This document shows, piece after piece, positions 17,401-23,923 of a stretch of DNA of 26,539 bases (its first letter is position 1; the number at the start of each line of letters is the position of its first letter). A program made the position numbers and the translations under genes. Origin of the DNA: JBCBSS01 sp039819065 (GTDB lineage: Bacteria > Bacteroidota > Bacteroidia > Cytophagales > Cyclobacteriaceae); NCBI GenBank assembly GCA_039819065.1, contig JBCBSS010000111.1, positions 1-26,539 of the forward strand. The letters are read 5' to 3'. The notes under the pieces were generated by a model. The model was not told where the DNA came from, searched no databases, and saw only the letters and a program-made list of their open reading frames with translations.

Positions 17401-17643
17401 ATCTTTTGGTACTTGATTTGGCGCTTCATAGAAGCTGAATTTCCATGGGCCGTTCAACAGTTTTTTTCTCGGGGAAGCATCCCGATTGGCGGCAATGGCC
17501 AACTCCTTGGACGGGTAGGAAATGGACGTAGCACGTGCAGGTAGCTTGTTGACATTGACTACCTCCGGGTTTTGCCAGTGCGGTTTTTGACCGATCGCAT
17601 GTGTTGTGATCAGCAAGAAAATGAGACAAAGATGTTTGAACAT
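14491..17643 (-). CDS. GH2 beta-galactosidase, LacZ type
   Basis: The 1050-residue size and layout match LacZ. A signal peptide (MFKHLCLIFLLITTHAIGQ) targets it to the periplasm or beyond. The sugar-binding domain contains IPVPSNWELEGYGKPWH and GIYRKEIDMP; the immunoglobulin-like domain follows; the TIM barrel has VLLYGVNRHDWD, SSHYPNPPYWYELCDEYGIY, acid/base E482 in WSLGNEAGFGPNH and nucleophile E559 in CEYAHSQGNSTGDL. The C-terminal Bgal_small_N-like domain ends with GVGGDNTW. It should remove terminal beta-galactose or a related sugar from oligosaccharides; other beta-glycosidase specificities occur in GH2. It is first in the leftward unit with the GATase1-like and GH78 genes. Confidence 0.94.
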   Translation of the reverse strand: MFKHLCLIFLLITTHAIGQKPHWQNPEVVNVNKLPARATSISYPSKELAIAANRDASPRKKLLNGPWKFSFYEAPNQVPKDIYQPTYSDGKWKTIPVPSNWELEGYGKPWHRLTHQIWEKKGVKEPNIPTDYNPTGIYRKEIDMPKAWKDMQITLHVGAASSALTVWVNGQYVGYSEDNMLPAEFDITPFLQDKKNLVTFQVSQWCDGSYLEDQDHWRMSGITRDVFLEAAPQVQLYDFAVRTDLDENYEHAKLQIRPDIVFYEEKQTEGWKIEAALYDDQKQQVLKEPLTIDVQKVLKEHYPQIGNRPFQNLMQVDIESPKKWSAEYPNLYTLVLSLKDNKGKLVEARSTRIGFREIDISDGQFKVNGIPVLLYGVNRHDWDAKTGKAVTKEAMRRDAELMKKLNVNASRSSHYPNPPYWYELCDEYGIYVMDEANIESHGKGSLFSNIPAWHTTFLERGIRMVERDKNYPSIISWSLGNEAGFGPNHAALSAWIKEFDPTRPIHAEGAQNIYGYRWPSPEPNDRMYTDFVSRMYRPTELMVDLATKPNDNRPVIWCEYAHSQGNSTGDLETYWQAIRKYPRFVGAFVWDWRDQLITKESKDGRTLWKHGTDFGQKQADLNPVQKGLISADGQIKSGGWQARYIWQRAVFEAKDLKQGTLTISNRHFRTNLNEYDLKWEITKDGKVLESGQMPGPDILPNQKGEVKLSLPSITIEQGYRYHLNVSLVLKKDMPWATQGFSVANEQFLWHYSPSLKKPSLSQKPTVNDTGQQVEVVAGDIKATFDKQSGLLVKYAKGKTQIIKVEGKPNFWRAPTDNDGASGMRERQGIWKTNTYERLSLSDFQVMEHTTSATVVAMLGLKEGQGSVKLTYHVHGDGSLQVEYQFMPGAGLPELPRLGWQTAVDASFDQLTWFGRGPYESYTDKKTGMMVWAYSESVKGDFTYYVRPQESSNKTDVYWVELKNQQGQMLRIETMGHPLNVSAWPFTQQQIEEANRIEELAFGDKITLNIDLKQMGVGGDNTWNIDAAPHRPFRIPAQPYTYSFLIRIVNQ

Positions 17644-17879
17644 ATACCGTCGCTTTCTGGAGCTTTTAAATTAGGTCAGGTGGCCAGAATGAGCATCCTG
17701 AAGTGTCCTGTGGTGAGGTGGCTGGATACTGGATTCTGGCTGTCATTGCGAGGAGGTACGACGAAGCAATCCAGTTCTTAGTAGAAATTAGAAGTTAGAA
17801 GTTAGAAACTGGAAATAAGTAGAAGTAGATAGAAATAAGTAGAAATAATTCTGTTATTACCCGACTTACTAATTAGACG
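17644..17879. repeat. Intergenic repeat region: inverted repeat and purine-rich direct repeats
   Basis: ACTGGATT (17728-17735) pairs with AATCCAGT (17768-17775) around a CATTGCGAGGAGG...ACGAAGCAATCC segment, a type of dispersed repeat often seen in bacterial genomes. It is followed by TTAGAAG-TTAGAAG-TTAGAAA (17788-17808) and by AAATAAGTAGAA repeated at 17813-17824 and 17833-17844. No gene is evident. The region must contain the promoter of the leftward GH2 unit. Confidence 0.6.
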
Positions 17880-18575
17880 TTACTTTTTGAGTTTGTCTTT
17901 TACAAACTTGATATGCCAGATCAATCTCTCATAGGAACCCAAGTCTAGCGCTCTTTGTCCGGTTAGTATGCTGGTGAAGAAGAAATGGTGTTTGCCCAAT
18001 TTGTAGGTTCCAAGGTCTTCATTTGGTTGGAAGTCATATCCGATCCACTCGTCCAAATTGGTTCCTTTATCGTGTTGTTTTCCCAAAAACCTTCTTGCCA
18101 AAGTATCGGCCACTACAAAAATGATAGGCTCTTCACTTTTCAGAAGTCGATCTATTACTTTTTTGGTTACCATCAATTGCCTGTAAATGAAATCGAGGCC
18201 TTCCGAAGTTTTGATCAAGCTCAGTACTTTATCCTGCTGTGTCTCCCGGATGTACAAAAGGTCTAAATGCCCCCAAAGTTTTACCTCCGATTTATTAGCG
18301 ATCTCATAAAACTTTTTGAAATAGGGATGACCTGGTTCTTGAGTGGGAGTGATACTATAAAACTCAATTTCTTTCACGGGTTGAGAAGAGAGATGATCTC
18401 GATCCTCGCTACTTAAGGAAGGGTTGATGCCTATGAAGATAATCCCCTGGGTTGGGACCGAATCAACAGACAAGGGTGACACTTCGCAGAAAGGTTGGGC
18501 GCTATATTCTTGCCATAACTCGCTAATCGGAGCCTTGACTATTTTTTCAACTTCGATATTCCTGTAATCTGTCAT
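17880..18575 (-). CDS. Hypothetical protein, possibly uracil-DNA-glycosylase-like fold
   Basis: This protein has 231 residues, no signal peptide, and probably acts in the cytoplasm. The segment GIIFIGINPSLSSEDRD (from about residue 44) resembles the strand-loop with an Asn-Pro pair seen in UDG-superfamily active sites. HHFFFTSILTGQRALDLGSY near residue 198 sits where a second active-site strand would lie, and IIFVVADTLARRFLG between them forms a buried strand. These are loose resemblances and I do not claim glycosylase activity. It starts 32 bases downstream of the stop of the helicase-nuclease gene on the same strand, so the two are probably co-transcribed and may act together on nucleic acid. 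Confidence 0.6.
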   Translation of the reverse strand: MTDYRNIEVEKIVKAPISELWQEYSAQPFCEVSPLSVDSVPTQGIIFIGINPSLSSEDRDHLSSQPVKEIEFYSITPTQEPGHPYFKKFYEIANKSEVKLWGHLDLLYIRETQQDKVLSLIKTSEGLDFIYRQLMVTKKVIDRLLKSEEPIIFVVADTLARRFLGKQHDKGTNLDEWIGYDFQPNEDLGTYKLGKHHFFFTSILTGQRALDLGSYERLIWHIKFVKDKLKK

Positions 18576-18607
18576 GTGAAAATGAATAGGTGTACTATTT
18601 TAATCGA

Positions 18608-20755
18608 CTAGTCCTGTGCCATGCCACAGTATTTGCAATATTTGGAGTCTTCGTCGATGTAATTATCGCAGTGTTGACAAGTATTTAGTTGATCGATTAC
18701 CGATCGAAGGTGGGTGCTGGTATTTAATTTGTAACTACCGGGTATTTCTTTGACGAAGCTGGATTCATTGGCTTTTTCGGTAAGCAGGTAAAGATCGTCT
18801 TTGGCTCTTGTAATGGCTACGTAGAACAACCTTCGTTCTTCCTCGAGAAGCATGTCGTGTTGTGATTCTTTGATGACTTGATAGATACGGTCCTCCATCC
18901 ATATATCTGGGAAACCCCCGCTGCCCTCAGTCAACCCGATCACAAAAACCGCTTTTGCTTCCAGCCCTTTGGATGAATGAATGGTCTTGCCTGACACAAA
19001 TAACTCTTCATCTTTGAACCTTTTGAAGTATTGGCTGTACATTTTACTTCTTCGATAAAGGAACAAAATATCCTCTTTGGTATAACCTTTTTCTTCTTGT
19101 AGCTTTTTAATTTCATTTACGGCGAAGTCAATGTTCTCAATTTCATTAGAACCTGCATAAACATGAATCTTACTGTTGGTTTTCTTAAATGCCTGAATTT
19201 GTTTGTCGACCATGAATTTATTGTGCCTGATCACTTCATTGCTTGCACCGACTATGCTTTGGGTACTACGGTAGTTAAGGGATAGTTTGATGACCTTTGC
19301 ATCGATGAAATGCTTTGAAAAGTTGACAATGTAATCAACATTGGACCCTCTGAATCCGTATATACTTTGCCAATCATCTCCTACACAAAATAACTGGTTG
19401 TCTTTAGTTAACAGCAGCTTGATCAATTCTACTTGTAGGTTGTTGACGTCCTGAAACTCATCCACCAGGATATACTGATACTTATCCCTGAACTTTTCAG
19501 CGATTTCTGATCGATTCTTAAAAAGAGAGATAGTTTTGGAGATCATATCATTGAAATCCAAATAGGACTTGTTAATACAGTAATCTCCATATGCAGCGAC
19601 AATTGGAATAGCTAATTGATAGAATATGCGGACTCTCTCGTGCTGGTCAAGCTGAGATTTGGCCAGTACCTCGTCAGGATTGAGATTTTCAACCTTGATC
19701 ATGTCTATTACCCTGGTGACCTGCCGAAGAAAATCTTTTACTTCTTTATGGTATGTTCTGAACTCATCCTCGAAAGAGAGTGCGGCAGAAAAGTGGTAGT
19801 TGGCTGGTAATCGGTTCTTTATTATCCTATCAAGCGCCAGGTTAAACAGTGCCGAGTCTTTGGTCTGGGTCTCGTAAGTGGTGAAACATGTCTTATTGGC
19901 CTTTCTGAATTGCTTTTCTTTGGCATAGGAAGGTGCACTGATATTGCTTTTATGCTCTAGATAAACGTTAGCTTCAGGTATATAGAAGTCAGGCCGAAAG
20001 TCAAAATCTTTGAAGTTTACTTTTGGTTCGTATTCGAACTTTATACTATGTCTGTAGAGCCAATCTGCTATATATTGCTCTGATTTTGATCTTACCTTGG
20101 TACCATTCAACGTTGTATAGCGTAGGCCATCCGGTCTAAAGTTAGTCGGTGAGATATTTTCGAAATGAATCTTGTCGACCATATAATCCAGAATATACTT
20201 TTTTAGCTTAAGCAGGTAGTCATTGGTCTGGCAGAATTCTATGAGTATCTTATGCGTGACCTCGTAAGAGGTTTCTTCAGCACTGAAACGAGCGAAATCT
20301 GGATCAGTGTACTTAGACTCGCTGATGATCTTGAATTTGTTGTCAAATTCATTAACGCCGAAATTGCGCATAATAGAGTAACAAAGGCTGTGGAATGTGC
20401 GCAACGTAAGCTTATCAATCCATTTGAAACGCCTGCTGAAGGCATATCTTTCTGCACTCTTTTGCTTTTCGTCGATCGTTTTATCGGCCAGTATATCTGC
20501 GTATCTACCTGTGTGATCGGCGACGGTAATCAGCCTGTCTAACATTTCATTGGTAGCATTTTTTGTAAATGTGATGGCTAATATCTGTGATGGACTGACA
20601 CCCTTTTCCTCAATAAGATAGATGAGCTTTTGTAGAAGCGTTTTGGTCTTTCCTGATCCGGCACCTGCCAATACCAAAACCCGTTTTTCCTCACTAATAA
20701 CAGCTTCGCGCTGTTGTTCATTTAAGTTGCTAAGATCAGTTTTATATTCCTGCAC
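18608..20755 (-). CDS. UvrD/helicase IV-like SF1 helicase with inserted PD-(D/E)XK nuclease and zinc ribbon
   Basis: At 715 residues, the helicase motifs are all present: Q motif LNEQQREAV, Walker A LAGAGSGKTKT (K36), Ia ITFTKNATNEM, Walker B YILVDEFQDVNN, motif III GDDWQSIYGFRGS, motif IV LNYRST, motif V TIHSSKGLEAKAVFVIGL and motif VI RRLFYVAITRAKDDL. Inserted in the 1A/1B region is a restriction-type nuclease: SKSEQYIADWLYRHSIKFEY with E226, then RPDF (D256) and YLEHK (E267, K269), a complete PD-X10-EXK site. The C-terminus carries a CxxC...CxxC zinc ribbon (C693, C696, C707, C710). The short 2B region and HSSKGLEA...EGSGGFPD resemble E. coli HelD. It should unwind and possibly cut DNA; a repair or defence role is inference. 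Confidence 0.92.
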   Translation of the reverse strand: MQEYKTDLSNLNEQQREAVISEEKRVLVLAGAGSGKTKTLLQKLIYLIEEKGVSPSQILAITFTKNATNEMLDRLITVADHTGRYADILADKTIDEKQKSAERYAFSRRFKWIDKLTLRTFHSLCYSIMRNFGVNEFDNKFKIISESKYTDPDFARFSAEETSYEVTHKILIEFCQTNDYLLKLKKYILDYMVDKIHFENISPTNFRPDGLRYTTLNGTKVRSKSEQYIADWLYRHSIKFEYEPKVNFKDFDFRPDFYIPEANVYLEHKSNISAPSYAKEKQFRKANKTCFTTYETQTKDSALFNLALDRIIKNRLPANYHFSAALSFEDEFRTYHKEVKDFLRQVTRVIDMIKVENLNPDEVLAKSQLDQHERVRIFYQLAIPIVAAYGDYCINKSYLDFNDMISKTISLFKNRSEIAEKFRDKYQYILVDEFQDVNNLQVELIKLLLTKDNQLFCVGDDWQSIYGFRGSNVDYIVNFSKHFIDAKVIKLSLNYRSTQSIVGASNEVIRHNKFMVDKQIQAFKKTNSKIHVYAGSNEIENIDFAVNEIKKLQEEKGYTKEDILFLYRRSKMYSQYFKRFKDEELFVSGKTIHSSKGLEAKAVFVIGLTEGSGGFPDIWMEDRIYQVIKESQHDMLLEEERRLFYVAITRAKDDLYLLTEKANESSFVKEIPGSYKLNTSTHLRSVIDQLNTCQHCDNYIDEDSKYCKYCGMAQD

Positions 20756-21054
20756 TACGAGCGGTTTCTGTCTCTCGAATATAAGGAAAAGAAGAATTAC
20801 ATTTTACTTTTTGAGTTAGCTCATTTAATGTTTCGGTGATGCCAACTTCTCAAAACTTGGGTGTCAGACGATGGCGTAATTGTCGATTTCAGAATAGCTA
20901 GCGTACAGACTTTCCGATAGAATACGAACTTATTTTCTTGGAATGGGAATCTTCATTTGAGATGTTTCAGGACAAAGCAGGACAGTTTTTTGAGGTTTTC
21001 GGATCAGTTTAGGAGCGTTTCAATTAAAACCAGCCATCGTCAGTGAAGAGGCTG
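20756..21054. promoter_or_regulatory. Divergent intergenic region with a CAGGACA direct repeat
   Basis: This spacer of about 300 bases separates the leftward helicase gene and the rightward GH2 gene and should contain both promoters. CAGGACA occurs at 20968-20974 and 20978-20984 (10-base period, one helical turn), about 70 bases before the GH2 ATG, which would suit a dimeric regulator. No confident promoter or RNA gene is seen. Confidence 0.35.
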
Positions 21055-23547
21055 ATGACCAACTTGAAAACTTTTCATTTTAAAACTCGATCATTGCAAA
21101 GAATAACGCTCTTATTAGTACTGATCAGCTCTTTGCTGGGCTGTACCACAAAAATACAAAGACCTGACGCGGTCATTAGTTTTGATACTTCATGGCGCTT
21201 TCATCTAGGAGAAAGTGACTCGGCGCATTTCAAGGAATTCAACGGCGAAAATTGGAGAAAACTAAATGTGCCTCATGACTGGAGTATTGAAGGGGAGTAC
21301 AATCAAGAGAATCCCTCTGGCTCGCTAGGTGGATACTTGCCCACAGGTATTGGCTGGTATCGCAAGACTTTTGCATGGGATCCATTATGGAAAGATAAGC
21401 AAGTCTTCATTCAGTTTGATGGTGTTTACATGAACAGCGAAGTATGGATCAACGGCCATTATCTGGGGAAGCGGCCCTATGGATATGTACCCTTCCAGTA
21501 TAACCTTACTCCTCACCTTAATGCCGGCGATAATGTGCTGTCTGTGAAAGTGGATAATTCATTACAGCCTAACAGCCGCTGGTACACCGGAAGTGGTATT
21601 TATAGACATGTATGGTTGGCTGTTAAGGATCAAGTTGCTTTTGCCCACAATAGTACGTTCATCACCACTACTGAGGTAAATTCAGAGCAAGCGATGGTTA
21701 ATGCGGCATATGAAATTGCTAATTCTACTGATAGAAAGAAACGGATAAATGTGGTGAGTGAGATACTTGATGCTAAGGGCAAGATTATTAATACTACCCA
21801 AAAGGCGATCGAAGTCAATGAGTTTGATACGGCTCGGGTAGCGCTAGATATATCATTGCCTAGTCCGTTGCTATGGTCACCAGAGCATCCGAACCTTTAC
21901 CGATTGCAATCTCACATTTTGATTGATGGTGATAAGGTAGAAACGGAAGTTAAGACTTTTGGTGTGAGAACCATTCGTTTTGATTCTGAGACCGGGTTTT
22001 GGTTGAACGACGAGAATATAAAAGTGAAGGGAGTTAACAATCACCAGGATGCCGGACCGGTTGGTGTGGCGGTACCAGAAGATGTACTGTTGCGCAGGTT
22101 GCTACTGCTTAAAGAGATGGGGGCGAATGCCATCCGAACAGCGCATCATCCATTTGCGCCAGAGTTTTACGATATGTGTGATAGCCTTGGCTTTTTGGTG
22201 ATGGATGAAGTATTTGACGAATGGATCGATTCATGGCCTTGGGAAACCGATAAAGAAGATCAGGGAAAGGTTCCTTTCGGTTATAACCTGTACTTTGAAG
22301 AATGGCATAAGCGGGATTTGAGAGATGTCATCAGGCGGGATCGTAATCACCCTAGTGTGTTCATGTGGAGCATTGGGAATGAAATACCTGATCAGTGTTA
22401 TCCGGAAGGCCCTCAACGCCTGAAAAGGCTCATGGAGATCGTCAAAGAGGAAGACACAACCCGCCCCATTACCGCCGGATGCTGTTTCATACATTTAGCT
22501 AATGAAACTGGTTTCTCTTCTCTGCTTGATGTGACCGGATATAATGGTGGAGGCGGTTCGGTTTTCTACGAAAAGGATAAAGCTGCATACCCGGATCGTA
22601 AATTCATTGCCACAGAAATCCCACATACTTTCCAGACGCGAGGGGTTTATAAGACCAAGTCCTACATGCGATCTCCCAATCAAGGGGTTCCAGTGCCGGA
22701 CCTGACGAGTGAAGAGGTTTTTGTAAATGCTTCGGACTACTATTCTTCATCTTATGATAACTCATCTGTGCGTTTGAGTGCCCGCGACTCATGGAGAAGA
22801 ACGGATAGCTTAAGCTATGTATCAGGGGAGTTTAGGTGGACTGGATTTGATTACCTCGGAGAATCAAATCTCGGTTGGCCTGCTCGTTTCTTCAACTTTG
22901 GGATTCTCGACTTATGCGGATTCCCCAAGGATACTTACTATTTCTACAAAAGCCAGTGGACTACTGAGCCAATGGTGCACATTCTTCCGCATTGGACGTG
23001 GCCGGATTTAGAAGGGAAGACTATCCCGGTTTGGGTGTATGCCAATACCGATTCGGTAGAACTATTTCTCAATGATCAGTCGCTTGGCAAAAAGAAAATG
23101 AAGGGTAAAATGAACCTGGAATGGCAGGTGCCTTATACTCCTGGAGTGATCAAAGCGGTGGGTACTACCAATGGCAAGGTGGTCACAGAGGCACAACAAG
23201 TTACCAGTGGGAAACCATCTAAAATAGAACTGAGCGTCGACAAGGAAAGCATAACTCCGGACGGTGTAAGTTGTATACATATCGAAGCTCATGTTTTGGA
23301 TGAAAACGGCAATTTGATACCCTATGCTAATAACCTTATTAACTTTGATATTAATGGTCCGGCGCAGATCATAGGTGTGGAAAACGGCGACCCACTAGAT
23401 CACTCACCGCACAAGGTGAATTATAGAAAGGCTTTCAACGGCATGTGCCTGGCGATTATACAAAGCAACGGTCAACCTGGCGAGATTGTAATCGAAGCAA
23501 GCGCTGAAGGGTTGCAGGGGAGTAGGGTAGAGTTGGTAGCTGAATAA
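21055..23547 (+). CDS. GH2 beta-glycosidase lipoprotein (beta-galactosidase-like, DUF4982-type C-terminus)
   Basis: I chose ATG 21055 over GTG 21043; this gives 830 residues. A lipoprotein signal is present (ITLLLVLISSLLGCTT). The sugar-binding domain has NVPHDWSIEGEYNQENPSG, GIGWYRKTF and YMNSEVWINGHYLGKRPYGY. The TIM barrel carries VKGVNNHQDAGPVG, RTAHHPFAPEFYDMCDSLGF, acid/base E443 in WSIGNEIPDQ and nucleophile E521 in FIATEIPHTF. After the barrel, WTWPDLEGKTIPVWVYANTD and the Ig-like tail fit the DUF4982/GH2_C5 architecture of Bacteroidota outer enzymes. The exact sugar (galactose, glucuronate or other) cannot be told from motifs. It is anchored to a membrane, probably outward-facing, and is transcribed convergently with the iduronidase-like gene. 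Confidence 0.92.
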   Translation: MTNLKTFHFKTRSLQRITLLLVLISSLLGCTTKIQRPDAVISFDTSWRFHLGESDSAHFKEFNGENWRKLNVPHDWSIEGEYNQENPSGSLGGYLPTGIGWYRKTFAWDPLWKDKQVFIQFDGVYMNSEVWINGHYLGKRPYGYVPFQYNLTPHLNAGDNVLSVKVDNSLQPNSRWYTGSGIYRHVWLAVKDQVAFAHNSTFITTTEVNSEQAMVNAAYEIANSTDRKKRINVVSEILDAKGKIINTTQKAIEVNEFDTARVALDISLPSPLLWSPEHPNLYRLQSHILIDGDKVETEVKTFGVRTIRFDSETGFWLNDENIKVKGVNNHQDAGPVGVAVPEDVLLRRLLLLKEMGANAIRTAHHPFAPEFYDMCDSLGFLVMDEVFDEWIDSWPWETDKEDQGKVPFGYNLYFEEWHKRDLRDVIRRDRNHPSVFMWSIGNEIPDQCYPEGPQRLKRLMEIVKEEDTTRPITAGCCFIHLANETGFSSLLDVTGYNGGGGSVFYEKDKAAYPDRKFIATEIPHTFQTRGVYKTKSYMRSPNQGVPVPDLTSEEVFVNASDYYSSSYDNSSVRLSARDSWRRTDSLSYVSGEFRWTGFDYLGESNLGWPARFFNFGILDLCGFPKDTYYFYKSQWTTEPMVHILPHWTWPDLEGKTIPVWVYANTDSVELFLNDQSLGKKKMKGKMNLEWQVPYTPGVIKAVGTTNGKVVTEAQQVTSGKPSKIELSVDKESITPDGVSCIHIEAHVLDENGNLIPYANNLINFDINGPAQIIGVENGDPLDHSPHKVNYRKAFNGMCLAIIQSNGQPGEIVIEASAEGLQGSRVELVAE

Positions 23548-23923
23548 AAGACCAATGCTTTGTCAATATAGACGATTCTGGTCAGTTTAAGACGCTTTTA
23601 CTTTTAGGTGACCAGCATTTGACTAGATAAAATTTTAATGTTCTGATCATCAGAAGGCCTTTCCCGATGTACGGGACAAGCTATTTCTTTTCCTTAGATG
23701 AAAAGAAACGAAGCAAAGAAAAATCAAGCCAAAATTTAACCTTCAGCCCGCAACCCTACGCTGGCTCGGAATTTTGGCGCCAGCCGCACTCGTACTAGCC
23801 AAATTATCTTTCACAAGCATGTTTTGAAGCAATTATCAAGGACGGCTTACTACGTTGGAGCGCGTTTGCAACGCGTTCCCTTTCATCAGTGGTGCATTGA
23901 AGGAATTCCGGACTTCCAGGTAT
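23548..23923. repeat. Structured intergenic repeat between convergent glycosidase genes
   Basis: This 376-base gap holds several inverted repeats and no plausible gene: CTGGTCA/TGACCAG (23578-23584, 23609-23615); palindrome TTCTGAT-C-ATCAGAA (23641-23655); TTTCTTTTC/GAAAAGAAA (23684-23692, 23700-23708); GCCAAAATT/AATTTTGGC (23728-23736, 23770-23778) enclosing AGCC/GGCT (23745-23748, 23763-23766); and GGAGCGCGTT-TGC-AACGCGTTCC (23857-23879). The 23684-23820 part reads like a dispersed Bacteroidota repeat. No clear T-run terminator serves either gene. Confidence 0.65.

Noticed and set aside
17176..17544. 122-residue + strand ORF
   Set aside because: It is antisense to the N-terminal domain of the LacZ-type GH2 gene and has no independent protein features.
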